Part shown: positions 27,303 to 39,300 of the stretch, in pieces
Layout: every line of letters begins with the position of its first letter
Position numbering within the stretch: the stretch's first letter is position 1
Assembly: GCA_037013685.1 (NCBI GenBank)
Contig: CM072888.1
Coordinates: forward strand, 17,098,589 to 17,162,588
Direction: 5' to 3'
Source: Acridotheres tristis
Taxonomy: Eukaryota > Chordata > Aves > Passeriformes > Sturnidae
Length of the DNA: 64,000 bases
Program-made: the position numbers and the translations under genes
Notes under the pieces: generated by a model
Seen by the model: the letters and a program-made list of their open reading frames with translations, nothing else
Told to the model about the DNA's origin: nothing
Databases searched by the model: none

Positions 27303-28261
27303 ATACAAATCTCTGATCATCTCTGTGCTAAATGTGTATTTACCTGGGTAAATGTTTTACTTAGGTTTCAGATATATTTTTGGTTGAGTTGTGTTTTTTA
27401 CTTCATGATGGTTTTGTCATCACAGAAAATAGAGGCTCCCATGTGATTTCAGCATGTGCCAGGGTGAAGATGAGATGACATTGAGTCTGTATGGAATCCA
27501 CAGGACTTGAGGACAGAAAGCTGCAGTTTTAGTGAGACTGTATCAGGTTATGACAGGGAAAACTTACCTACTTGTCCTAAGGGGAGCATAAGGAATTTTT
27601 GGTCAGACCTTTTTATCTGTAAATTTTCTGTTTACTGTTGATTTTGTTATGTATCCATCTGTTTATAATATGCTTGCTTAGGTTTTTTTTATGGGTACTT
27701 TAATAACTGCTTTAGATTTTGGATCTTAAACTGCTTTACAAACATTTCAAAAGTTTCTTTCCAACTCACATTTTTATTAGGCATTTTTGCCTCTGATGCA
27801 CATATAGTCCTCACTGTAGGAAATCCTGAAGTTGAAATATGAATCTTCATAGTTTTAAGAGACGGACTTGAGTGTTGGGAAGCTAGTGGACTATATCTTT
27901 GGATCTGTTTTGATCATAATAAGGGGAAGCCTCCTCCTTTGGTCTTACTATACAGAAATTCCAGTCTCCCAAAGTCTGAATCCAGATGCTGATGATGTAG
28001 GCTGGTGTTTTCCTAAAAACTGAGTGAGCATCGCCATGTAGTCGTGGAAGCTGTTCAATTATTATTTGATGAGATTCCCCATGTGAACCTGGCATGAGTA
28101 TATTTAATGCTTCCTATTTGTAATTACCAATGTTCTGCAACATATTAAAAATAGTCCAGAGGCCTTGGCCCTGTGTGCCCTACAGTATGTTAAACCTTGT
28201 TTAGGCTTACTGCATCACTGTAATCACATATCTTGTTGCCTAAGGGAATTTTCTCAAGTTC

Positions 28262-28307
28262 CTTAATTTAATTAAACATTTCCCTTTAAGTTTAATTAAA
28301 TGTTAAG
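28262..28307. repeat. Long AT-rich inverted repeat (hairpin)
   Basis: TTTAATTAAAC at 28267-28277 pairs exactly with GTTTAATTAAA at 28290-28300 over a 12-nt loop. Beyond a 2-nt bulge, CTTAA (28262-28266) pairs with TTAAG (28303-28307), giving 16 paired bases in all. Each arm itself contains the palindrome TTAATTAA. Apart from this and the 18-bp palindrome upstream, the region from 25.2 to 30.0 kb is featureless. Confidence 0.75.
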
Positions 28308-30040
28308 ATGGAGAATTCCCCCTTAACCCTACAATAATAAGCCTTTACCAACTAAAGTGCAGTTTTCACGGATTTTTTTCTGAGACTTCATCTTGTTTGA
28401 TACAGTGAATAGTTTAACAGTGATTTTAACATTCTGGGGGGTTCTGAAGTCTGTTTCTATTTATCTCCCTCCAGCTCATTGGAAGCCAATGAGACAGGTC
28501 AGCAAAATGCTCTCATAATTAGAAACGAGGTGAGGACCACGTCTACACCATCTCTGCTTGTCTGGTAGTTGTAAACTCCCATCAGCGCAGTGCCCACCTA
28601 AGAATCCTGACAAATAATCACTTTTCTGGAATTTTCCAGATTGTCCATTAATCAGAGTATAGTGAGTTCACGTCCCATATTTTTGTGGTGACAGCACTGG
28701 GCAATCAGACTGTGTTGGAAAGTTTAGGTACCATGTAATATAAATAGTTGTGCAAGTTAGCTACGCTTATCTTAATTAAAATTCTGAAGGGTCATGTGAA
28801 AGCTCTGTTGCTGCCTGGAAAGAGTACTGTTGTAGTTATTTTACCAGTGGAGATACTTCCATATTTCTACTCAGAGGGATTACACTTTTTTTCCCATTTT
28901 TATGTGAGGGTGACTAGAATTGCTCATTGATCCTTTGGACAGAAATTCTTTCATATTGTTCTTCAAAGTTTTGCATCTCTTTGGGTTTTTCTCTCTGTGT
29001 ATGTATTACAAACACTTTGCTATTTAAAGAAAAAAAAGAGAGAAATGTGACACAAGAACTGTAGCTATACACCACCATGCTGAAGGAATTTCAGCTTTAG
29101 ACTGTTTCTTTAGGCTCCCAGCTGACTTATGATAGCACAATGTGAAATTGTAGAATGAGCAGAGTCCCATCATCACCACAGCTGTTCAGATTGCTTGCTT
29201 TTTAGCTTCTACACTGACATTCACAAATATGAAAGGGAAAAAACTTACAGTTCTGTCTGATATGCAGAACATTTTATGGTGTAGGAATTTAGTGTAACTA
29301 TTTTAGTCAAATACATTATTCTGTCATGACCTGGATATAAACACAGTAATTTTACCTTTTATATAAACAGTTTTCACATAAAAAAGGTTTATTTTACAGT
29401 ACTTCCATGCACAGAAAAATCTGCTGTAAAAGGTAAGCTCCTGGCTGTGTTTATCTTGGTAGAATTTACTACAAATCTCATTTATAGAGCAATGAGGCTT
29501 GGAGCTGTCCCACCTTGCTTTCTCTCCAGATCTGCTGTTCACAGCAGGAAGGAAAGCATTCAGATGCCACTTGAAAGCCAGTTGACCCTGTGGAGATGCT
29601 GTTTCTTCCCCATGGTCTGCTGGCTGTATAATGCCTGGGCGACTATTTTAGGCACTATATTTCGGTGGAATGCTGAGCTCATTGTCGCTGCAGCATCATT
29701 TAAGCCTGGAAATTTTGTAGGTGGGAAATACCAGAGCAAGTCCTTTACCTCGAAAAGTTGTATTGGCTCATCGATTTTTGTAGGCCACATCACAGGAGCA
29801 GGTTTCCTTTACAAAAGGCGTGCTTTGAAAGTTACTTGTTCAGTGCCACGCTCACATACAGCTTCAGGATCAGATCAGGCCTCCTTGGGGATCCACTGCT
29901 CTGAGCACGGTGTATGAGCATGATAAATCTCTAATGGATTTGTCATGGCTCTCCCACCCTTGGCTTTCTGAATCACTTCAACAAAGTGTGTAGCCCCCAA
30001 AGAGATGCTTCGGAATCACTTTATATTGAACATAAAGATT
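28308..30040. other. Non-coding DNA with one long chance-like ORF
   Basis: The + frame at 29447-29917 is open for 156 codons, but it has no recognisable domain, signal or splice context. A 55-bp segment at 28475-28529 flanked by strong splice-like signals is discussed in the findings. No transposon was recognised. Confidence 0.5.
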
Positions 30041-30210
30041 TAAAAAAAAAAAGAAAAAAGTTAAGAAAGAAGGGCTTTACTTCTTTCTTTTCTCAGCACC
30101 TTTAAAATTTGGGGGTTTTTTTGTTTGGTTGGTTTTTGTTTTTTTTTTTTCTTGGGGTTGCTGTTGTTGTATGAGTTTTTTCATTTCATTGTTTTTGGGG
30201 GTTTTTTTGG
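30041..30210. repeat. A-rich then T/G-rich simple-sequence block
   Basis: An A-rich run (A11 G A6, 30042-30059) leads into a perfect hairpin. In it AAGAAAGAAG at 30063-30072 pairs with CTTCTTTCTT at 30080-30089 around a 7-nt loop. A G/T-only tract follows at about 30108-30210, with repeated 'ggggg' and T7-T12 runs. The open frame reading through the T-rich part is a composition artefact. Confidence 0.7.
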
Positions 30211-31204
30211 TGAAGCAAGTTTACTAATTTTACAGCCTAAATTTTGGAATGCTTATAGTTGGCAGCACAGGGATGGACAGAAAAATACAAACAATTCATG
30301 GGATTCCAGGAAAGACTGTGTAGTTCATTTCCAGGGAGTTGTGCCTATAGTTATCAGAGAATACTGATAAAAAGTTTTTCATAAGGAAATGAGCAGGTAT
30401 GTCTGAATACATGAGGTGAACCAATCTGTTGAATAAGAAGATCCTGATTATATGTGACTATTTTTCAGGGCAAATCCTCATTTAAGGTTCTTGCATGGGT
30501 CACTCCTGCCTTAAGCTCCTGTGCTTTGAAAGGATAAACACTGGTTCATACCTGTTGGTGTTTCAACTTTTAGCTTAAGAAGAACTGTTAATGAGCAATA
30601 TAACTGCTGCATTGAGTTACACATTATAAGTCTTCTGGTTGAAAATTTAGAAGACAACTTTTTAATAAGTTTAATAGTGTAAAGCTCCTATTAAGTATTA
30701 TTAGTTTTTGACAACTCATATTTTGCTTTAAAAATGAGAAAATCATTACTCAGAGTTCTGTTTCCTTCTGAAGAGCTCCAGACCATAAGCAGGGAGCTAG
30801 CAGGGGTTAAGGAGTTTGGCAGAGATATGCAACATGCTGACTGGAGCAGAAACATCCTTCACATGCTTGGTTCAGCAGCAAGGCTGAAAACACTGAAAAG
30901 ACACTTAGAGATGAAGTCTGCAACCAGTTGCATTGCCAGGGCTGCTTCCCCCACAAAGACAAATTATTTTATTATTGCTAATTTTCAAGAGGGTGCTAGC
31001 AGCCATTATTTACCCATCTGTATAAGCAGAGAGTCAGATCTGTGTCTGAAAGAGCAGTCAGTACCTTCCCAGAAAGGGCTGTTGGCTCACAGACTGGTTG
31101 AAAATTGAGAAAGTGCTTTGTTAAATATTTCAGAGCAGCTGAGCCTTAGTCTGCTGTGGCGTCAGTTTTCCTCTCTGCTATTTTCTAAACTTATTTTTCA
31201 GATA
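30211..31204. other. Non-coding DNA
   Basis: No recognised repeat. A 124-codon + frame (30734-31108) has no domain, no splice context and no compositional signal, and is not called as a gene. Confidence 0.5.
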
Positions 31205-31300
31205 GGTTTTTTTGAGGGGGTTGGGTTTTTATTTCTTCGGGGGTTTTTTTTGATGGTTTTTTGGTGGTTTTTTTTTTGTTTGTTTGGTTTGGTTTTTTTA
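31205..31300. repeat. T/G-rich low-complexity tract
   Basis: About 95 bp made almost entirely of T and G on the + strand, with runs such as 'gagggggttggg' and 'tggtttggtttttt'. It resembles the tracts at 30108-30210, 33222-33267, 47323-47425 and 51319-51360. This is typical polypurine/polypyrimidine-biased low complexity DNA rather than a transposon. Confidence 0.7.
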
Positions 31301-31999
31301 CTTGCAATTTAAAACTCATGACTCAGAATTTTTCTGAGAAGGAAGCCTTGCAAGCTGCTTGAAAATTGGTATCACAAACTTATAGGGCCAATAATTGAAG
31401 TGTTTTCTTAAAAGTTGTGAAACCAAATTAGCAACTCAATTGGCTTATGATTTTCAAGTGGGGAAAGAGAAAGGGCACTCCTATTTTTGTCTTGATCACT
31501 GCCTTGAAGATAAATGACTTTGCTCCTTGCTCTAGGCCAGTGTACATAGCCTTAGCCACTACACAACATTTTTTTCGGTTGTAATTGATTTTTTTATGAG
31601 GAATTTTCAGAACAATTTCAAACCCAAATATTTTCCCTCTACCCTTTTATTTCTTACTTGCTCCCTGGCTGATTTGGCTGTCAGTGTAGTGCACTGACAA
31701 ATAAATCATTGTCAGGGCTCTGCTCCCCAGTGCACAAGAGCCAGGAGTCCCAAACTAACCCTGCAGTCATGCAAAGGTCCTTACTTCACAGCTTTATCAA
31801 GGCTGGCTGCCTTTGCAGCATCCACAGAGAAGGGGAGCTCATGACATGAAAGACTGTGTCTTCTGTACTCGGAAAAAATAGACTGGGCACAAAGGTGCCA
31901 CACAAATACAATATTTAACACGGGCAGTGTGACTCCTTTTGCAGGGCACATGACCTGATGGGTTGAGCACTGCAGAATGAGCTGGGTGGCCAAAATGTG
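31301..31999. other. Non-coding DNA
   Basis: Nothing recognised. The sequence just before the MIR-like fragment at 32000 may include its most degraded 5' part. Confidence 0.5.
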
Positions 32000-32096
32000 A
32001 GGATGACCTCTGTGACCTTGAGCAAGCAGATTCCTGTAATCATAGCTCAGTTTCCATTCTTGTTTCATGACAGAGTTGCTGCATACTTGGAATAAA
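32000..32096 (+). repeat. MIR/CORE-SINE-like fragment, forward
   Basis: The order of blocks matches the middle of a MIR-type SINE in the forward direction: 'ctgtgaccttgagcaag', a short spacer, then 'gctcagtttcc', ending near 'ggaataaag'. In MIR these are the 'tgtgaccttgggcaagt' and 'cctcagtttcc' parts of the tRNA-related/CORE region. Divergence is high, as expected for an element fixed before birds and mammals split. The assignment rests on remembered consensus blocks. Confidence 0.55.
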
Positions 32097-35000
32097 GAGC
32101 AGACCCTTGGTATTATGCTTTCCTACCTGTCTGATTTCATGCAGATTGTGCTAGTAAGCCATACTGAAAAAAAACATCTTTTTTTGATAGTGTGGGAGCC
32201 AATTTGTGTCTCTCAGTGTTTACCACTGTATGTCATCTCATAACTCCAGTGATATCTTTGAGTGTTTTGCTAGAACCTCAGAGGATGCTAGTTTATTGCT
32301 AAATATTTTGCCTTTGCCCCTTTTCACAAACATTGAAATTTCAGACCTAGCACCCTGTGGAGGAAAGCTTTAAAATACAGACATTTGGGGAAAGTAGATG
32401 AAAACCAGAAAGGCTTAAATTTCGGCTTTAACTGATCATGTTAAATTTTCACATACTCACAGAAAATGGAATGTGGGAATTTTCTGTGATGCTGTTTCAG
32501 CTTAAGCATACTAGTGCAGATTTTATGGGGTCTGGGGGTTCCTATGTGCTGCAATATTTTAATGTTTTTAACTTCTTGCTGTACTGCAGACATTTGTGGT
32601 GAGCAGAAGGCATCAGATGTAGGATAGTGATCTTTTGAACTGCTGCTAAAGCAAAATGTGCTAAAATGTAGAGTGAAAGGTGATGCCACAATCAGCCTTA
32701 GAAATTTCACTTCATTCGTTTTTTCAGGGATAAGAAACAGATGAAAGAAAACCTTTTTTTTTTCCTGTCTAGTTACTTTCTTCACTGAGAAAAATAGTAA
32801 ATTCACCTTTCAAAATGAATTAGAAATCAGTCCTAGCCACTTGCTCAAGGAGGACCAAAGAACAAACAAACAAACATTTGAAGTGTAGAAAAGTATGCTA
32901 ATATGGCCAAGTTTGGAGAAAGGTAATCTAAATTAAGCAAGAGGGAATAGAGAGACAGCAAAGATGTGAAAAGACAAGGAGCCTTCAGAGAGTCCCTCTA
33001 ACAGATACTGTGTTTACTTTGTTAAAAATGGAGAAAGCAATCTTTGTCTGCATGTTATCAGTAAATGAGAGTTTTAATAATAAATTATCTATGTGATTGC
33101 TATTTTCTTTCCCTTTGCAAGGAGAGAGGTTCTAAAAAGAAAATAAGTAGTTCTGTAACTAAAATGTTTCACTAGTGGTCAGCAAATAGAAATAAGTCTG
33201 GATTATTATTGTCTTTCATTTATGGGGTTTTGGATTTTTGTGGACTTTTTGTTTTGTTTTTTTTTTAACAGACAGGGAGAATTGTTGTCTCATGATGGAG
33301 TGGTGTGAATTTAGTACCATTTGTCATGGCGTTAGCAGATCCAGGAGCACTGTGAGTTGGAATAAAACTACAATCTTCTAATCCAAGTGAGTGGTTGGGT
33401 CAAAATCAGTGTGGGGACACAAGTGGCCAAAAGCTTGAGTGTGATCAGCAAAAAGGGAGTCACAGGGGTATGACAGGATGATCTTTGTGTGTGTTCTGTG
33501 ACTAAACCGAGTACTCTGAGAGGCAGGTGGCCACTGGGTGGCTGCACTTTGCCTTTCAGTGCCCTTCTCCTGATCATCTCTTCTTGGGAATGTAAGACTA
33601 CCTTGGCTCCCTTTCTGCCTGTTACCCAGCTCTCTCTCTGAGGATAGTACACCCATGCAACCTGTGAAGCTGTGGAAAGAATTGGGGTGGTAGCACTACT
33701 GGGAGATGGTAGCACTTGTGTCAAATTAGTGAAAGAAAAATGCTGCAACTTTGAAACAGAATTAGAAGCACAAATCTCATTTTGCTGGTAGTGTTGCTTC
33801 TGTCCTAAATTTTGGAAGTTTTGCCTGGGGGAGTGTAATTACATGCCTGGAAAGAGGTCTTAGGTGTCTGACCTTAGGTCCTATAATTTACATTTTGTGC
33901 TTATGGTCACCTGAGAAAGGAAGAATATGCTATGGGATGCATTTATTTTTTAGAATGACCATTTGTGCCTTTTTGCCATCTTCTGATTCTCATTCCGTTC
34001 CAGTGTTGAGCACGAGTCCCCTGCTTCCCTGTAGGGAGAGATAGATGAGCAGACATGTAAATGAACCTTCTGTAACTCTTGCACAGGATTTCATAGTCTG
34101 TCACAGAGGAGCAATCGTCTGTCACATTAATATGGTTCTTATTACAGTATTTATGTCAAACCCCCTGTCTTTCATCATTTTCATTAGCATGAAAAGTAAG
34201 GTTTTAACAACTATGGTAATAGGCAATAATGTAGCATTAGAACATAAATCTAGTGATGATACAGATACCCATGAAGTGACAAGGATAAGTTATAATGTGC
34301 TTCCAGAACTTATTTTGGGGACAGATTTGTGTGGGTGACTTAATTTTTAGGAAGTATTCACTATAATTATCAGAACTAAGAGGGGCGCTTGGCAAAGGGG
34401 AAAAAGAAATCTTTGGGTTGCAGTTAAATTGGAGACAAGAAGTAGCAGTAGCAGTTACAAATTACCAACTTTCTGATGGTGCTTGGCACACGTTCCCTTC
34501 CTGCTTCTGACCGACATGTGACAAAACCTCACAGTTACACGAGGGTTCATTGCCAGAATCTCTGACTTTGGTATAGGAAGGACATTTTATATGCAGTGTG
34601 TATTCACAGGCACAAGTGGGATAAACTGAAGTGAACCAATCATTGAGTTAAATAATTTAAATGTTAGAATATGCTTTATTCATAGTCAGAACTGTGAAGT
34701 ACTTTGCAAAGATAGCGGGGCCCCTCCTGAGCAGAAGAGAAATTGCTCAGTCATGAAAATTTACCTAAAGAGCTAAGGTAAAGGCAATCATTATTTGAAA
34801 GAATAGGGCCATTCAGTGGACCTGCATCAGTCTGAGAAAACACAGAAAGGTACATTTTCCCTACACAGTAAGGAAAGGAAAAGTACTTTAGTTATCCAAA
34901 CTAGCACTTTAACACACTGTTACAGTTAATTTGAGATGTAATGGGGTGTTTAATGGCTTCCAGTGGTCAGAAAGTTGGTTTTAGAAAGATTGTGGGTGAG

Positions 35001-35577
35001 AAAACTCTTACCCATCCAAAGCATCCAAGTGATTTACAGCATTTGTAGGCTGCACAGTGCATTGTGGTACTGAGAAGCCCCAAGCTGGCGTCGTCTGCTC
35101 TGCTGCCAGAGCTGAATGCAAAGCTGAGGTCTCTTGGCAGTGCTGCTATAGATCTAGAGAGCCCTGAGACCCTCGACATTTGAAGATGTATTAGCAGGCT
35201 CAGATCTTGAGGACTGTACACAGCCCTGCACTGTGTGTATCCAAAATAATCCATTTGCTTTGGGCATGGTGCTGGTTTTCACCCCATAGCTCTCTCTTCT
35301 CTGACTGAGCTCTGAGATCAGACACCTCATATTGGTTCATATCAAGTCAGATCACATGCCACCACATCCAGCCACCTTGTCCATGATCAGGTAACGCTTC
35401 TCCATGACACTCAAATCCTAGTTTTTGGATCCAGTATAGGTGGGATTTTGCTTTCACTGCTGACCTAATGCTTTCAGGGCACTGAAACTGTGGTTTAGGA
35501 GCAGGCTCCATCACTCTTTTCAGGATCACTTAGATTTTCCTAGTCCTGATTTCCACATATTAAAATGTTTTGTGCTG
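32097..35577. other. Non-coding DNA
   Basis: No exon or transposon is recognisable. It contains a CAAA-type short repeat near 32862-32876 and a T/G-rich tract at 33222-33267. A 97-codon + frame at 34045-34338 overlaps an acceptor-like site but has no other support. Confidence 0.5.
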
Positions 35578-35890
35578 CCTTGGAAGGAGGGGAAGCAGAG
35601 GGGACTGATCTCTCTGGTGACCAGTGACAGGACCTGAGGGAATGGCCTGAAGTTGTGTTAAGGGAGGTTTAGTTTGGATATTAGGAGAAGATTCTTCACC
35701 CAGAGGGTGGCTGGGCACTGGAACAGGCTCCCCAGGGAAGTGATCACAGCACCAGCCTGTCACAGTTCAAGAATTACTTGGATAATGCCCTAAGACACAC
35801 GGTGTGATTACTAGGGCTGATCTGCGCAGGGCCAGGAGTTTGACTTAGATGATCCTGGTGGGTCCCTTTTAACTTTATATTCTGATTCCT
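35578..35890 (+). mobile_element. CR1 LINE, 3'-terminal fragment
   Basis: This is the 3' end of a chicken-repeat-1 (CR1) non-LTR retrotransposon on the + strand. Diagnostic blocks in order are 'tctctggtgaccagtgacag', 'ttggatattaggagaag', 'ttcttcacccagagggtggc', 'ggcactggaacaggctcccc', 'gtgatcacagcacc', 'gcagggccaggagtttgac' and 'gatgatcctggtgggtccct'. It ends in 'atattctgattcct', a decayed form of the CR1 terminal ATTCTRTGATTCT repeat. The copy is 5'-truncated, as most CR1 copies are, and holds only the end of the reverse-transcriptase frame and the 3' UTR. It has small deletions and substitutions and cannot move by itself. Short frames in it are relics. Confidence 0.9.
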
Positions 35891-36261
35891 TGGGTAAGAA
35901 GCTGGCAGCGTGAGGTGTGTGCATGAAGATGGTGAGGCTACATCATACTGGGATATGAATTTACCACATGTGAACTTGTGCATTCTCTTTCCGTGTGCAA
36001 ATCCCTGCATCCAGTATGAGTGTTTGGCCAGTGAGTTCAACAGCTGCCCTGGGAGTTTAGGCTCCTTCGCAGTGCACTGAACTGCTCAAGCAGACCTCTG
36101 GTTAGTGACAAGGTGCATTTGTCAACTGCAGCCCTTTTTTCCTGCTCATGAGTTAATCAGTCTTTGTCACTTGTGTAACTGAGCTGGCTGTTTCTGCTGT
36201 TGATTTGTGATACAGAACTTTTCTGTCTGGTAGAGATCAGAGAAATTTGCAGATGAAGGTG

Positions 36262-36345
36262 AGTGCTCTCATCCCCATTTAACTGATGGGAAAACAGCAA
36301 TGAAAACCAATTTCTGAGAAGCAGCAGAGCTGAGAGTTAGCCATT
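36262..36345 (-). repeat. MIR-like SINE fragment, reverse
   Basis: The string 'catccccatttaactgatgg' followed by 'gaaaacagcaatgaaaacc' matches the reverse complement of the MIR core ('ccccattttacagatggggaaactgagg'), so the element would lie on the minus strand. Only about 80 bp is preserved, and the downstream 'ggtcacacagc' block is not clear, so the call is moderate. Confidence 0.4.
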
Positions 36346-39300
36346 GGGAATAAAATCTTGTCTCTTACCATCCCTGTGGATGCTTCATAAATTTCAAGTG
36401 AGCCTAATGTGCAGTTTGAGATATATTTTGATATATATCCTTTTGACAGACAAATCATAGTCTATCTTTGTGTTTCCAGATAGGATGAGCCTGATTGTTT
36501 CTAAAATGAGATTTCCAGAGGATATTCATGTTCACAAAACCAAATTCCACCTAAGTATTCTGCAATATCTGTGCGTTTAAGCACATACTCTTGCATGGTA
36601 CTTTGCTCACTACAGCATTCACAGAAATATTTGGCAGCCTGGAACTGGACACAGTCAAAGTAAATTCATATGGAGTAGACGAATAATTGCCTACACAGTG
36701 GTTACCATCAATTTATCTAATTTTCAAAATCCAAGTTCAGGTCCACGTGAATAATGAACTGCCTTTGTTATCTCTGTCATCTCTTTGTTTCAGTGTAGTA
36801 GATGAGCAGGAAAGCGTGTGCAATCCAGGCTATCAGCTGGTGCCAGCTGTTTGTGCCCAGGGAGAGCCTGGCTCACAGCATGTCTCTCCACTTGGAAGGA
36901 CACATGGAGCAAAAGGAATGGTTGCATTATATGACTAGAAAGATTAAGAAGATGGCTGGTTACATTGTCAAGCTTCCAAAATATTGTTGCATAGACAGCA
37001 GATTCTGCAAAGTCCATTCCAAAATGACCAAGCAGTTTGGCATTACTGTGATGGGCTGAAGTTAAGCACCTTTAGCTTTTCTATGGGTTGGTTCAGCCCC
37101 TATTCTCTAATTACGCTGGACCTTCCAACAACTGTGACTGAAGTTAGAAAATCTCTCCTTGCATCCATTAACTCCTGCCCACCTCCACACTGATGCTTGG
37201 CAGAGTGACAGTCACCTTTGGGCAGTGTGTGCCTGCACACTCAGGTGTGCCAGTCTGCTGGGATTTATACTTCCATTCCCCTGACACATCTGCAGGGTGA
37301 CATCTGCATGTTATGAAAGACAAGAAGGAATAAATGCTGCAGGCTTTTTATAAAAGTGTTAGTGCCTCTACACTTGCACGGTAGTGTAGCCTGATTATGC
37401 AGGAGCTCTGAGGCTTATCCCAAGATGATGATTTTTACATCAAAAGTAGATTAATGGAAGTTGACAGCCTTGTGTCCATCCAAACACAGTATGAAATGAT
37501 AATAAGTATAGAATTTCTAGTCAGTAGGGTCTCATGTCACATACTCAGACTAGATAAATGATGAATATGTAATGAAATTACATAGAATTGAGACAGATGG
37601 CTCTAGCTTTTGATAAATGCATATATCTTCACAATCAGATAATAATGCCAATGTGTGGAAGATCAATTGGGATATAACAACTTTGAAAAAGAAAGTAATT
37701 TCTCTGCTTTCACTTTAAGATGCGCATTTAAATAAGAATCAAGCTTAATTTAATTATAATCTTTTTCATCATGAAATTAAACAAGAAGAAGAAAAGAAGC
37801 CAACGGGAAAAAATGCAGGGACATTTTCATCTTATTTTGCTTTGAATTGTAGTTATTTATCCTAGTGCCTATAATGAAATACCATTGCCAAAAAGAAAAG
37901 ACAATTATTTTCTCTCCAATAAACATTAAGATAGATTGATGGTCACCGCTATAAAAAGGATTAAATGAAATTCTTGACACCTTTTCAGGAAGATGTCAAT
38001 TTGTTCCTAAGAACTCCAGTTATGAGGAAGCTTATAATACAGTCCACTTGTTATTGATAGGGATGTTTAATATTTTACTGACTATTTAAGGTGCAAAGTC
38101 CTTGAGATAAATCAACTTCTCATCCTCTCTCTGGATTTTACTATTTCACTAGAGGTACATCTTTCAGGGAATTGACATGATTGACTAGGGACATAGTGTA
38201 AAAAATTTCATTTGAAATAATGTCATTACCAAAAAGGAAGGAATTTTGAGAACAAAATAATTATGAAGCTCATTAAATTCACAGTTTCTGCATATTGCAG
38301 ATTAGTGAAAGAGTAATGGCAGTAACTCAACACATAATTTTGGATGGTGGTTGTGTATTATCTGAATTACTGTCACTTTCTTTGAATTTAAAGTCCTTGG
38401 TTGTGTAGATAAACAAATATATCTGTCCCTCATTTGCATGAGATTTAGGATATTTTCAGGTGAAGAGAAAGTAGCTTTCAGTTTTCTGCAGTCCATCAGC
38501 CATACTTTGAGTGGTATTTATAATGAAAGAATACCAGCTGAGGTCTGAGGTGTTAGGTGCTGTACCAACACGCAACAAGAGTATTACAGGTATGGGGAGT
38601 AATCTCTTGTCTCCAGATGAGATTTCTTGAGCTGGGAGGGAGGAAATGGGTAAAAGCAGTGCTGGGTGGGAGTACTAGGGGTAGTTCTCTGTGCTCCATG
38701 GCTGTCTGAGCCATTCCCGTAGGAAAAGCTTCAGGTGTGATATTACCTTCTGTGGTTGTGGAGATTTGGAATCAGCAACTGACACAAGAGAAGGAAAATA
38801 AAGTTTAGACTGCAGTCAGCACATGAAATACCTTAATGTCTTCAGAAGATGACTCATGAGTTTGTGCAGTGGCATTGCATGAGGGGTACACCATTTACTC
38901 TGCACTGAGGAACAGTAAAATAAGGCTCAGAGAGGTGGACTTGGAGGCTTTTGGTGCAGCCATGGGGAAAAACAACAGTGCAAGACCCCTTTCTCTTTTA
39001 GTACCATCTGTGCTAAAGAAACAGGTGTTTTCTCAACTCTGTGCATTTTTTCAGAACCTCCCAAATGTTATTTCAGCAGTCTTTACAGGAAGTATTGCCA
39101 GGTGCTGGCTTGCAGTGGAAGTGGGGCAAAAGCCCTGCCCCTCTCAATCTTCAGGAACACTGATGCTCCCAAGGGAAACCCTTCTTGGAGTAGTAAGAAT
39201 TTCTGCCTCACAGGCTGCTGGCTGCTGAGCCATCACAACAGGAGACACATTTCTCCTTCCACAGTTAGCCACTTCCTCGGTGCTTCCAAAAATTGCTTAC

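Noticed and set aside
29447..29917. 156-codon + strand open frame
   Set aside because: No domain, signal or splice context. With roughly 6% stop codons, about one frame this long is expected by chance in a 64-kb window read on six frames.
34045..34338. 97-codon + frame overlapping a good acceptor (ends at 34184) and a stop at 34336
   Set aside because: Could be read as a terminal exon, but there is no donor-bearing partner exon nearby, no polyadenylation signal close by and no recognisable peptide.
38905..38950. MIR-like 'aggctcagagaggt' patch
   Set aside because: Only about 15 bases match; too short to separate from chance.
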